DNA of 64,000 nt, from the NCBI GenBank assembly GCA_028023455.1, contig JAQFVV010007265.1, forward strand, positions 1 through 64,000, read 5' to 3'. A program made the position numbers and the translations under genes. The notes beneath the pieces were generated by a model. The model ran no database searches. It was not told the DNA's origin and saw only the letters and a list, made by a program, of their open reading frames with translations. Origin of the DNA: Epiperipatus broadwayi (taxonomy: Eukaryota > Onychophora > Udeonychophora > Euonychophora > Peripatidae). This document shows, one piece after another, positions 35,949 to 47,573 of the stretch. Position 1 is the stretch's first letter. Each line of letters starts with the position of its first letter.

Positions 35949-36720
35949 AAAACGCCTCAAAATCCACAAATAAAAATGCCTAAGGCAATATATGTACAGC
36001 AAATAAAGCGAAAACTACAAATTAAAAATTAAATTGAAGAAAATGCTACAAAATTCAATAATAAAAAAAAAAAAATCATGAAAATTGCATTATTAGCTAC
36101 ACCCCCCCCCAAAATCAAAAAACGCCTCAAAATCCGACAAATAAAAATGCCTCAGACAATATATGTATAGAAAATACATCGAAAACAACAAATTTTAAAA
36201 AATGAAAGAAAATGCTACAAACTTCAAATAATAAAAAAAAAAAATCATGAATATTGCATTATTAAATATACCCCCCCCATCAAAAAAACGCCTCAAAATC
36301 AACAAATAAAAATGCCTCAGACAATATATGTATAGAAAATACATCGAAAACAACAAATTTTAAAAAATGAAAAGAAAATGCTACAAACTTCAAATAATAA
36401 AAAAAAAAATCATGAATATTGCATTATTAGCTATATCCCCCCCCCCAAAAAATCAAAAAAAGCCTCAAAATCCACCCAAATAAAAATGCCCCAGACAATA
36501 TATGTATAGATAATGACATCGAAAACAATAAATTTTAAAAAGAAATAGGGTCACACAAATCTTCAACAATAATAAAAAAAAATCACAAATATTAGTAATA
36601 TTAACTATCCCCCCACCAAAACGCCCTCAAATTTATTAAATAAATGTTTCGATAATATATATAGAATATATCAATAATAAATTTTAAAAATGAAAGAAAA
36701 TGTTACAAAATTCGAGGTTA
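35949..36720 (+). repeat. ~165-bp tandem repeats, left arm of palindrome (about five units)
   Basis: Units starting near 35950, 36121, 36287, 36461 and 36621 share aaaacgcctcaaaatc, caaataaaaatgcct, gacaatatatgtat, gaaaatgctacaaa, an A-run, aatcatga and a C-run of 4-10. The later units are more diverged. Confidence 0.85.
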
Positions 36721-37179
36721 ATAAAAAAAAAATCACACAGATCCTATCAAGAGATATACCCTCCTCCACAATCTGACAATTCACAAAACATGGCAGGCAA
36801 AAAAGTGGAAAAATACTAAAAAATCAAATTATTTATCTTCAACATAAATATGCATCTAAGTTCATATTAAAAAAGCAATTCCCCCAACTGGTCAAAACGT
36901 AACACAGATTAATACGAAGTAACTCAATAAAAAAAATAATCAGAAAATGCCATAAAAATGCAAACTATAAAAAAATTGGATCAACGGTCCCTCCCCCTAC
37001 AATCTGGACATTCAGAAGGAAGCATGGCGGCCAAAAATAAGCGGGGATCAAATTATTTACCTTCAACATAAATATGCATCTAAATTGATATAGAAAAGCA
37101 ATTAATTGTTCTCTGGCTTTCAAATTAATGCATATGTAAATGGAGCAGTAATATTTAAATAATCAAAAAGCAATCATTC

Positions 37180-37605
37180 CCGACCCCTCCCCACTAATCA
37201 AAACGTAATAAATGGTATCAATATTTTAAAGATTGTTTAAGTAACAGACCTAATAAGAAATCCATATCATATATTAATACGTAGCGAGTAAATAAATAGA
37301 ATTATAGTAAGTTTAAAAAGAGAAGATGGAAATATTACTTTGTTGCATTTTTTTTGTTCAAGAAATTGTTTTTCACCGTTATATAGATTAAATTCGACCC
37401 CTCCCCACTAATCAAAACGTAATAAATGGTACAATATTTTAAGATTGTTTAAATAACGGACCTAATAAGAATTCATATCATATATTAAATACGTAGTAAG
37501 TAAATAAATAGAATTATAGTAAGTTTAAAAGAGAAGATGGAAATATTACTTTGTTGCATTTTTTTTGTCTTCAAGAAATTGTTTTTCATAGTTATATAGA
37601 TTAAA
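37180..37605 (+). repeat. ~210-bp direct repeat in left arm
   Basis: cgacccctccccactaatca begins both units (about 37180 and 37396) and each continues through cgtaataaatggta, gacctaataagaa, gatggaaatattactttgtt and a T-run. Confidence 0.8.
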
Positions 37606-38659
37606 TCACATATGACTATCCCCTTCCCCCATTTAGTGACTTTTCTAAAACTAAGAACTCATAACACAGATTAATACGCACTAAGTGATTAAATATAGCA
37701 ACAACGGACTAATTTTTATAAAATGTACTAAATCTTATGAATATTTAAAAATCAAACACTATCTGCACATGTGCTGTGCATTATTTAAGTAATAGATATA
37801 ATAACTCAACACAGATTAATACAGTACATAGTAAGAAAGTTTAAAAAGAAGTGGCAAAAATTACCTTGTTCCAAATTCGGTTCAGAGCCATGATGTTCTG
37901 CAAAATGTAGCTTTGCTGGTAAATTTCTTAACACCCTTTTAGCAATGATACTTTCAGCAGATTAAAAAAATTATTTAACAGAAGGTATCTAGAAATACTA
38001 GCAATTATTTAAATCAAGTTATGCACACATATATAATATCCTAATTCATTTAAAAAATAATAAACAATTGTCCACTATATCCATATTATTTTCAATTATG
38101 TTTTTATTTAAACAAAGTTGCAAGTTCATCTACATTTTTTTAATGAAATATTCTCTCCCTCCCTCCCCTTTACTGGACAGCAAAAAATACTGTAACTTTT
38201 AAAAGAAAAGTCTTTCAACATCAAATTATTATCTTTGAAGCAATTAATTGTTATCTGGCTTTCAAATTATGACATATATAAATTGATCAATAATATTTAA
38301 ATAATAATCAATGTAAAAAAGGAATACAAAACATAATTACCAAAGTCTTTCGGAAAAGATTTTAACACTAAGAGCAAATATAGGCAGAAATTAGCGTGAA
38401 AAAAAAGGGATTTTGAGTTAAAATTTACTGCCATATCTAATATTGTATTCTTCCATCAAAAAATAATCCTAATTAAGTTTGTCAAAAAATATACATTATC
38501 CCAACAACTTGTATTTCTAGCAATACAAAATAATTAAAGCACGTCAAAATAGAACAAAGCTGGTATTTCAAAAGTCTAGTTCACTTATGTTTTAGTTAAA
38601 TTTGTTGGCTTTGGAAATTATATTTTTGATGTCAAATCTCTATTGAGTCATGATACCAA

Positions 38660-38725
38660 AAATAATTTCCGGTCATCCTTCTTTTATAGTATGCACTTTA
38701 ATTTTGAAAGAACAAACTGTGAAAT
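38660..38725. other. Unpaired centre (loop) of the giant palindrome
   Basis: Sequence between the innermost matching blocks (aaatttgttggctttggaaat at ~38598 and its inverted partner at ~38765, then tctattgag/gtaatagaga) shows no complement. Loop limits are approximate. Confidence 0.5.
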
Positions 38726-39555
38726 GAAATATGACGTAATAGAGATTCTACATCAAAAATATCATTTCCAAAGCTAACAAATTTACCTAAAAAGTAGTAA
38801 AGTAGAGTTTTGAAATCACCAGCTTAGTTCTATTTTGATGTGTTAATTATTTTGATTGCTAGAAATACAAGTTGTTGGGATAATGTATATTTTTTGACAA
38901 ACTTAATTAGGATTATTTTTTGATGGAAGAATACAATATTAGATATCATAAATTTTAACTCAAAACTTTTTTTTTTTTCACGCTAATTTCTGCCATATTT
39001 GCTCTTAGTGTTAAAATCTTTTCCCAAAGACTTTGGTAATTATGTTTTGTATTCTTTTACATTGATTATTATTTAAATATTATTGATCAATTTACATATG
39101 TCATAATTTGAAAGTCAGATAACAATTAATTGCTTCAAAGATAAATAATTTGATGTTGAAAGACTTTTCTTTTAAAAGTACAGTATTTTTTTGCTGTCCA
39201 GTAAGGGGAGGGAGGAGAGAATATTTCATTAAAAAAATGTAGATGAACTTGCAACTTTGTTTAAATAAAAACATAATTGAAAATAATATGAATATAGTGG
39301 ACAATTGTTTATTATTTTTAAAATGAATTGAGATATTATATATGTGTGCATAACTTGATTTAAATACTTGCTAGTGTTTCTAGATACCTTCTGTTAAATA
39401 ATTTTTTTAATCTGCTGAAATTATCATTGCTAAAAGTGTTAAGAAATTTACCAGTAAAGCTACATTTTGCAGAACATCATGGCTCTGAACCGAATTTGGA
39501 ACAAGGTAATTTTTGCCACTTTCTTTTTTAAACTTTCTTACTATGTACTGTATTA

Positions 39556-41480
39556 ATCTGTGTTGAGTTATTATATCTATTACTTAAATAATGCACAGCA
39601 CATGTGCAGATAGTGTTTGATTTTTTAAATATTCATAAGATTTAGTACATTTTATAAAAATTAGTCCGTTGTTGCCATATTTAATCACTTAGTATGTATT
39701 AATCTGTGTTATGAGTTCTTAGTTTTAGAAAAGTCACTAAATGGGAAGGGGATAGTCATATGTGATTTAATCTATATAACGGTGAAAAACAATTTCTTGA
39801 ACAAAAAAAATGCAACAAAGTAATATTTCCATCTTCTCTTTTAAACTTACTATAATTCTATTTATTTACTTACTACGTATTAATATATGATATGAATTCT
39901 TATTAGGTCTATTATTAAACAATCTTAAAATATTGATACCATTTATACGTTTTGATTAGTGGGGAGGGGTCGGGAATGATTGCTTTTTGATTATTTAAAT
40001 ATTACTGCTCCATTTACATATGCATTAATTTGAAGCCAGAGAACAATTAATTGCTTTTCTATATCAATTTAGATGCATATTTATGTTGAAGGTAAATAAT
40101 TTGATCCCCACTATTTTTGGCCGCCATGCTTCCTTCTGAATGTCCAGATTGTAGGGGGGAGGGGGGACTGTTGATCCAATTTTTTTATAGTTTGCATTTT
40201 ATAGCATTTTCTGATTATTTTTTTTATTAGTTACTACGTATTAATCTGTGTTACGTTTTGACCAGTTGGGGGAATTGCTTTTAATATGAACTTAGATGCA
40301 TATTTATGTTGAAGGTAAATGATTTGATTTTTTATCGATTTTCCCACTTTTTTTGGCCGCCATGTTTTGTGAATTGTCAGATTGTAGAGGGAGGCATATC
40401 TCTTGATAAAATTTTCATGGTTTTTTGGTTTACTCTGTGTTGAGTTATTATATCTATTACTTAAATCTGCACAGCACATGTGCAGATAGTGTTTGATTTT
40501 TTAAATATTCATAAGATTTAGTACATTTTATAAAAATTAGTCCGTTGTTGCCATATTTAATCACTTAGTACGTATTAATCTGTGTTATGAGTTCTTAGTT
40601 TTAGAAAAGTCACTAAATGGGGAAGGGGATAGTCATATGTGATTTAATCTATATAACGGTGAAAAACAATTTCTTGAACAAAAAAAATGCAACAAAGTAA
40701 TATTTCCATCTTCTCTTTTAAACTTACTATAATTCTATTTATTTACTTACTACGTATTAATATATGATATGAATTCTTATTAGGTCTGTTACTTAAACAA
40801 TCTTAAAATATTGATACCATTTATTACGTTTTGATTAGTGGGGAGGGGTCGAATTTAATCTATATAACGGTGAAAAACAATTTCTTGAACAAAAAAAATG
40901 CAACAAAGTAATATTTCCATCTTCTCTTTTAAACTTACTATAATTCTATTTATTTACTTACTACGTATTAATATATGATATGAATTCTTATTAGGTCTGT
41001 TACTTAAACAATCTTAAAATATTGATACCATTTATTACGTTTTGATTAGTGGGGAGGGGTCGGGAATGATTGCTTTTTGATTATTTAAATATTACTGCTC
41101 CATTTACATATGCATTAATTTGAAAGCCAGAGAACAATTAATTGCTTTTCTATATCAATTTAGATGCATATTTATGTTGAAGGTAAATAATTTGATCCCC
41201 GCTATTTTTGGCCGCCATGCTTCCTTCTGAATGTCCAGATTGTAGGGGGGAGGGACTGTTGATCCAATTTTTTTATAGTTTGCATTTTATAGCATTTTCT
41301 GATTATTTTTTTTATTAGTTACTACGTATTAATCTGTGTTACGTTTTGACCAGTTGGGGGAATTGCTTTTTAATATGAACTTAGATGCATATTTATGTTG
41401 AAGATAAATGATTTGATTTTTTCGTATTTTCCCGCTTTTTTTTGCCGCCATGTTTTGTGAATTGTCAGATTGTGGAGGGA
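39556..41480 (+). repeat. ~880-bp tandem duplication within right arm
   Basis: tgttgagttattatatctat occurs at 39561 and again at 40438, and the following ~620 bp (tgcagatagtgtttgatttt, gtccgttgttgccatattta, ggggaggggtcg) repeat in order. The inner block beginning aatctatataacggtgaaaa occurs three times (about 39768, 40647, 40857). Confidence 0.8.
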
Positions 41481-41499
41481 GGTATATCTCTTGATAGAA

Positions 41500-42000
41500 T
41501 CTTCATGATTTTTTTTTTATTATTTGAATTTTGTAGCATTTTCTTTCATTTTTTTAAAATTTGTTGTTTTCGATGTATTTTCTATACATATATTGTCTGA
41601 GGCATTTTTATTTGTCGATTTTGAGGCGTTTTTTTGATTTTGGGGGGGGGGGGGATAGCTAATAATGCAATTTTCATGATTTTTTTTTTTATTATTTGAA
41701 GTTTGTAGCATTTTCTTTCATTTTTTTAAAATTTGTTGTTTTCGATGTATTTTCTATACATATATTGTCTGAGGCATTTTTATTTGTCGATTTTGAGGCG
41801 TTTTTTTGATTTTGGGGGGGGGGGGATATAGCTAATAATGCAATTTTCATGATTTTTTTTTTTTATTATTTGAATTTTGTAGCATTTTCTTTAATTTAAT
41901 TTTAATTTGTAGTTTTCGCTTTATTTGCTGTACATATATTGCCTTAGGCATTTTTATTTGTCGATTTTGAGGCGTTTTGTAAAAAAATTTATCACTTGCC
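41500..42000 (-). repeat. ~165-180-bp tandem repeats, right arm of palindrome (three units)
   Basis: Units with cgattttgaggcgtttt near 41617, 41795 and 41963 are the inverted counterparts of the left-arm units, with G-runs of 10-12 in two of them. Confidence 0.85.
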
Positions 42001-42018
42001 ATTTTCAGGCCGGTTGTT

Positions 42019-42210
42019 GATGATGTCGCCGCGCCCTCTGACGGCCACAGTACGGTCAGCAAAACACTACCATATAAATTCTTGAAAGTGGATTGGTGCA
42101 GTGTGTGGGATGAGTTGCACAGCAACATTGCATCTTCAAAACCATCACCAGTCACTGAAAGTTCAACTAAGCAAATTCCATTAACAAAAGTTTTATCTAA
42201 CCTTCAGTAA
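42019..42210 (+). CDS. Possible terminal exon or transposase tail, unrecognised
   Basis: A plausible 3' splice site (ttgccattttcag, AG at about 42007-42008) is followed by an open frame ending at TAA 42208-42210. Its residues are not of the poly-K/N/I kind seen in random AT-rich frames; it contains KFLKVDWCSVWDELHSN and a Ser/Thr/Pro-rich end (SSKPSPVTESSTKQIPL). The first third lies inside the right end of the giant palindrome, the rest outside it, so the left palindrome end carries an inverted copy of only the beginning. It could be the last exon of a host gene cut by the rearrangement, the end of a transposase gene, or chance. I do not recognise the protein. The upstream boundary given is approximate. 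Confidence 0.25.
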   Translation, partial: DDVAAPSDGHSTVSKTLPYKFLKVDWCSVWDELHSNIASSKPSPVTESSTKQIPLTKVLSNLQ

Positions 42211-45048
42211 TCTTTCTTCTGTTCTAGTTTAAATGTGATATTTTTTTTCTATTTTACTATTTTATAGTCAATAAATCAATTATCTATTATTGAATAACTA
42301 AATTATCATATACTCTTATCATATATTACACAATTCTTTTTTTTTAAATCCTTTATAATTTTTCATAATAAAACAGGCTTTCATTTCTCAGTTCAAATTT
42401 ATATTTGAGCTTTATGTTTTGTAGTCATTTTATAGTACTAGCATCCCAAACTCAAATATTATCAAGCTCTCAATTGGGTTCCCATTCATATACCAAGAAA
42501 CTGGATTGTGCCCATTCTTGATGACTCACAGAAACATAAATAAAGAAATCTGTACATATACATAAATTCTTTTCATGTAATATAATAAGTTTTCCATTTC
42601 CACTGTCTTTACTATTTTAAAAAGGTATAATAAAAAATTTAAGATTGACACTGATGATGATAGTCAAATCATGTATCCCTTATTTAATTATTTCATATAA
42701 ACTACTCAAATTATATTTCATGATCGTCTTACATCAGATTATTCCTCAAAGAGTTGTATTTTATTTTTATTCAAAAGCATTTTATTTTATGTATAGGTTT
42801 GAACTATGCCATCCCCTAACTTGGAATGTTTTTATTGTACCATGACAATTTTGTACCACCATCATTCTTGCACTTCCCCAGCTCAAAATATGATTTCTCA
42901 GAATATAAATTGTTCATATAAGCATTTGTAATCAAAATCAATGAAATAAAAATGGCATAGACCATTAAATAATTTATATAACAAAACAATTTATTTAAAA
43001 TTATCACAATTGGTGGTTTATTATTATTACACTTCAATTTATCTCAGAATGTTGGTTAATAATTTTGAAAATTCTATTATGACAAGCAATAATCTTCTGC
43101 CTTTTAAATCATTTCATCAGCTTCATTTCCAACATACACAACTCTACAAAATAATAAGTATAATAATAATTAATATGTAAGTGATAAGTAGCATAGAATA
43201 CATACAGTCTCCCACATTACTGGTAGTTTTAAAAGTAAAAAATATTTGAGAGAAAGTGTATATATAACAGTGATAAAGAATATTTTATTATGAGGCATTT
43301 CTGTTTAAATATTGAGACTCTTATACATATATATAAAATTCTCAAAATGGGTTATTTGATAACTTAGTAAGCTTACTATCAATCATAGGTATACCTCTAT
43401 ATCACAATTTGTCATTTTGCATTTGTCTAAGAAATTGATTGATTTACACAGACTTGTTACATATGAAAATTTTAACTTTTAATATTGGTAATCATTTATT
43501 TTCTTGATAAGTGCAGGCAAGGAGAAAAGACTTCTACTATGGGCAGACAAAAGCTATATTTTACAGCTTCATCATTTTTGGGCTTTCAACAGACATGATT
43601 TCTGACTGAAAATGGCTCAAGGCAGCAGCTGGTGCACTCGTTATATATTTTAGCATATGGCTTTCATAGTTTCCATCATACAGACATTTGTCATTCTAGC
43701 TGTAATTAACTTAATAAAGAAAAACACTTTTAACAGCTATATTTTTTGTAATACAAATAACTGCCCCTGAATTATATATTAGCGGCAACTACGATAACTG
43801 AATCTTTCCACATATTGATAAGGTTTCTTATTCCTTTAGCTTCATAATACTCTATGGGTAATCTGCTCTTCAGTTAATGTCTTTTTTTTTCTTCTCAGGT
43901 ATATATAGCTATGCCAATGCATAATGAGAACATATCTTCCTATCCCTCAGCTCTATTTTCTTTTCCATTATTGTTACTTTTTTTACTCCTTGTTCTTGTT
44001 TTAATACAATAATTATTACTAATCATCTATTTTTCAATCAACATATGATTATTGGACTTCATTTTAATTAAATCATCAAGTAATTTAAAAAAAAACAAAA
44101 CAATTTTTATAAGTATAAAAATTGATTTCTGACTTTTAGAAACATGTATTTTATTCAATTTGACTCTATATTTCTTAATTACATATCTCTATTTTCCTTT
44201 TTATTCCTCTATAAGAAGATATAAATTATTTATTCTAAACCTCATCCTAAGCTAATATTTTTAAAATTACAAGAGAATATGGTGTCAAATTAATATTTAT
44301 TTCATAAAATAGCTTATAACTATGCATATTTTAAAAATCTTTTAGGTTGTGATTTTACTTTAAGTAAATTTTCTTTTTTATTCACATATTCAGTTTAAAA
44401 TACAATATATCACTAATCAAGAAATCCTTATTTATTTTTACTATTTTTATTCTATTATTTCAACGTATTTGGTCTGTTTCTTTATTTGGATTAAGTTAAT
44501 TTGAAATATAGAATGATACCTTGCTTGGCTAAATTCATATAATTATAGTATATATAAAAAATACATGGAATTGCATTTTGTTTCATGTATCTCTCCATTT
44601 ACATGTGTATAAGAGCCTTATGATGCATAATTAATTTATTCACTTGCCATTCTTAAGATATAGAGTTTGAATCTAGGTGAATCTTGTAAATTTTTTAAAG
44701 TGGCTAAAAATTTGTAAGACAAATTAGTTTTCAGTTAGTAGTCCACAGCTGATCCAGTTAGTCATCCAATAAATAGTTGCTAAATGGGAATCTACCTCTT
44801 CATAATTAAAAAAATTAAATAAGGAAAGAAATCTTTTAAATCCTTCATCCACCTTAGTGAATAATAATATCTTTTCTGTTATTTTGTGTATGTGTGTGTG
44901 TGTGGGAGGGGATTATCAATGAGGCCTCTGTCTTACAGTGGGTTATTTAAGGGTAATTTACTTCTTTTTCTATATTAAAAATATATTTAATAATTATATT
45001 AGATTGTTTTGTAATTAAATATAACTTGGTATATTTTCTTGCTTTTAG
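42211..45048. other. AT-rich non-coding DNA, probably intron upstream of the CEP290 exon
   Basis: No further exon recognised. There is a short (TG)n near 44886-44903. The last ~20 bases (tatattttcttgcttttag) form a good polypyrimidine tract and acceptor for the exon at 45049. Confidence 0.5.
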
Positions 45049-45336
45049 GTTTTGCGAGAAAAAGATGATCAAATTAAAATTTTACAACAACAATTAACTC
45101 AAGCAGTTCATGAATTAGAAAGCAATGCAGGAATTGTAGAAAATTTTCAGTTGCAGCAGTCAAAGGCTTCAACATTAAAAGAAAGTCATTATGTAAAAGA
45201 TTTAGCATATCAGTTAAAAGAAAAAGAAATATTCCTGAAAGATTCTGCTTGTCGTGTTCATCAAGCGGAAGGTGATGCTTTGGAAAAGGATAAACAGTTA
45301 ACTGAAGCTCTTTTACGATTAAAGGAATATGAAGAT
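45049..45336 (+). CDS. CEP290: CEP290 orthologue, one internal coding exon (96 codons)
   Basis: CEP290 is a long coiled-coil protein of centriolar satellites and the ciliary transition zone, where it links microtubules to the membrane and gates entry to cilia. This exon encodes 96 residues with continuous heptad-like coiled coil. Matches to the N-terminal third of vertebrate CEP290 include EKDDQIKILQQQL (vertebrate ERDSQIKML-like), a conserved KASTL, and near the end EKDKQLTEALLRLKEYE (vertebrate EKDKELVEALKRLKDYE-like), in the same order and spacing. The exon is bounded by a strong acceptor (tgcttttag, AG at 45047-45048) and a donor (gat|gtgaga, GT at 45337-45338). Both junctions are phase 0, and no stop is present. 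In vertebrates the next residues begin with a G-x-YGLE motif; I did not find that exon in the remaining 19 kb. No ATG start belongs here; the exon is internal. Function is inferred from homology. Confidence 0.85.
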
Positions 45337-45414
45337 GTGAGATTACCTCTATATTTTTTTTTTATGATAGTAATATAATGAGTTATTTATATAGCACTAT
45401 GTTTTTAAACTGTA

Positions 45415-45912
45415 ATAATAATTAGAGATCACTCCACTATACATGCACTTTATAGATTTAAACACTTAATGAATACTTGCTTTTCCAAACACAAGATAAA
45501 GAAAAAATAGAATAAATTCACTCTATTTTTTTAACCTAAGCGTATATGTGTAAGCAAATTTTAAGCATTTGGAAATAAGTGTGTGAAGATATTAAATAAT
45601 CTCTTTCAATTCCTTTTTATATATGTTTAATATTTCATCTAATAATGACGTATCGTAAATTGTAAAAATTTCAGAAGTGTCATTCACTAAAACATAGAAA
45701 AAGGAATTGAAAGTGATTGTTTAATATCTTCATGCTCTTATTTTCAAATGCTTAAGATTTGCCCATGCATATATGCTTAGGGTTAAAAAGATAGAGTGGA
45801 TTTATTCTATCTTTGCAAAAGACTTTATGTTTTTGGAAAGGAGAGTATTCATAAGTGTTTAAATCTATAAAGGCATGTGTACTGGAGTGATCTCTAATTA
45901 TAATAATAATAA
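45415..45912. mobile_element. Foldback/MITE (~0.5 kb) in the intron just after the CEP290 exon
   Basis: The left arm (about 45415-45607: attagagatcactccactat, then atttaaacactta) and the right arm (about 45700-45905) are inverted copies along ~190 bp; the right end read in reverse gives attagagatcactccagta. A ~70-100-bp AT-rich centre is unpaired. The right end abuts a (TAA)n run. No coding capacity; TSD unclear. It starts ~80 bp downstream of the exon's donor site. Confidence 0.75.
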
Positions 45913-46790
45913 TAATAGTAAAAACACAACTATTTTTGGGGGCAGAAATATTCAATAATAATTAAAAAATTGTTCTTTGAAAACTAGAAGTAATAATTGT
46001 ATTAAAAATTAAGGTGTTTTTTAAATCTTAGCTGTTTTTATTTTATATAAACTATTTGTTGAATACACTATTAAGTTCCTATTCAGTATCATTTACATTT
46101 TTTATCAGTCATTTGCATTTAATTATGCTCTTCCAAAAGATTTTTATTTTTTGTACTCCTATTGATAGTTTAAAAGTAATTTAATACAACTTTATATCAT
46201 TGATAAATATATATGTTTTAATTACTTGTTAGTAGATAATCTTACTTATATTGTCTTACTTGACTTAAAATTTTGACTTCTTATTACTAGTTTTTAATGA
46301 AATTTAATGTATTTTTTAAAAATTTTTATTGATTAAATCTAAGATCATTTATTATATGGTTTTAGTGTAATCTAATTTTAACAAATTAATTATAGCCAAT
46401 CTTATGTAGTATCCTATTAGTTTAAAATTAAATTAAAATCTGTTAATGGTATTCCCAACCATTATTATAAATTATTTCACATTGTGAAGTATCTTGTAAT
46501 TAAATATACAAAAATGAAATTAAATATACAGGGAACATCTTTATTTTATTTTTGAGAAAAGTTAGTCAAATATTACTATTAACATTATTTGTGAATATAA
46601 AAAACTAAGATACTTTCAAATTTTACACTAATATCTAATAGAGTAACTGTAATATAGAAATAATTTCCCCTCAATCTATTAGTAATCAAGGTTGATGCAT
46701 TAATATCATTTTTAATAATATTTGAATATTATTAGAATGATATTTTAAAATTCTTTTACTTATTTTGCCTTTCACATTTAGTGTATTCAG
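45913..46790. other. AT-rich intronic DNA
   Basis: Only A/T-rich sequence without recognised features. Confidence 0.4.
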
Positions 46791-46920
46791 GGTTAAACTA
46801 TTAAACACCACATGATCATCATCTCTTATACTAGCACATAATTGTTATTAAACAAGGCAAAACTCTCCATACAGTGGTGCCACCCTGTGCCAACCAGAGT
46901 AATCAATGGATGCCAGAAGG
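46791..46920 (+). repeat. Direct repeat copy 1 (~130 bp)
   Basis: gttaaac.a.taaacac.acatgatca, tatactagcacataatt, gccaccctgtgccaa and agtaatcaatggatgccaga are repeated in the same order and orientation at 47244-47371. Confidence 0.85.
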
Positions 46921-47243
46921 CTTGTACATAAAATCCCTATCTAGTGCCTACTCATCCAATATCCCCAGACTTTCTTCTGGCTTGTGGCCTTTGTCAGTGA
47001 CGAGCCTTGGATCTGAGAGCACCGCACCTAGATCTTAGGATCTAATGCAGCCCTCCAGCAGCCACCTTTTATCTCTACTTAACTACAAAACTATGAGAAT
47101 GAAATTGAAAACACAATAATATTTTCAATCTAAGCTCAATAGCTTATATAGTCATATGGGCTGAACTCAGTTCAGCACCCATACATTATGGTATCTTTGG
47201 CTCTTTTAACAACCATAGCCAGCTATCCTATTAGGTAGGATTG

Positions 47244-47371
47244 GTGTTAAACCACTAAACATCACATGATCACCATCTTTTATACTAGCACATAATTCTT
47301 ATTAAACAAGGCAAAACTCCATACAGTAGTGCCACCCTGTGCCAATCAGAGTAATCAATGGATGCCAGAAG
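47244..47371 (+). repeat. Direct repeat copy 2 (~128 bp)
   Basis: Same order of blocks as 46791-46920 with scattered substitutions and a 2-bp deletion (aaaactcc versus aaaactctcc). Confidence 0.85.
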
Positions 47372-47518
47372 ACACCAAAATGTATGGGTGCTGAACTGAG
47401 TTAGACCCTATGACTATATAAGCTATTGAGCTTACATTGAAAATATTATTGTGTTTTCAATTTCATTCTCATAGAGAGTTGCATTAGATCCTAAGATCTA
47501 GGCGCAGTGCTCTCAGGT

Positions 47519-47573
47519 CCAAGGTTCCTCACTGACGAAGGTCATAAGCCAGAAACTAGTCTGGGAATATTGG
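47519..47573 (+). ncRNA. Candidate type I hammerhead ribozyme
   Basis: The core CTGACGA (47532-47538) and GAAA (47552-47555) flank a short helix II region; ACTAGT makes a minimal helix III and the cleavage triplet would be GTC ending at 47561. The flanks ccaaggttcctca (47519-47531) and tgggaatattgg (47562-47573) pair to a ~11-bp helix I with one bulge and one mismatch. The order helix I - CUGANGA - II - GAAA - III - GUC - helix I is that of type I hammerheads known from Penelope-like elements and satellites. Helix II (aggtcataagcca) is weak here; the left-arm copy on minus (near 46985-47015) has a better ggc/gcc helix II but a damaged GAAA/helix III. Activity is not shown. Confidence 0.5.

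Larger units (their letters stand above)
35857..42067. mobile_element. Giant imperfect palindrome / foldback element (~6.2 kb)
   Basis: The outer ends are inverted copies: ttttgctgaccgta at 35861-35874 faces tacggtcagcaaaa at 42051-42064, and the GC-rich gcgcggcgacatcatcaaca (left, from ~35893) faces tgttgatgatgtcgccgcgc (right, from ~42014). Pairing continues through the whole element to a centre near 38690; for example atttttgatgtcaaatctct (~38620) pairs with the block around 38730-38760, and a gtcttt...cttttaacac block pairs across 38345/39010. Arms are unequal (about 2.8 and 3.4 kb) because the right arm has an extra ~880-bp duplication. Sub-repeats of ~165 bp fill the outer parts. I found no transposase and no TSD. 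Long inverted arms made of tandem repeats recall Drosophila Foldback elements; an inverted genomic duplication is the alternative. Confidence 0.75.

Noticed and set aside
35949-36720. CRISPR array (regular repeats)
   Set aside because: Units are ~165 bp head-to-tail repeats without unique spacers, in an animal genome and inside a palindrome.
45052-45378. Short gene starting at a TTG codon
   Set aside because: The frame is an internal exon: acceptor AG at 45047-45048 and donor GT at 45337-45338 fit the CEP290 match; the codons after 45336 are intron.
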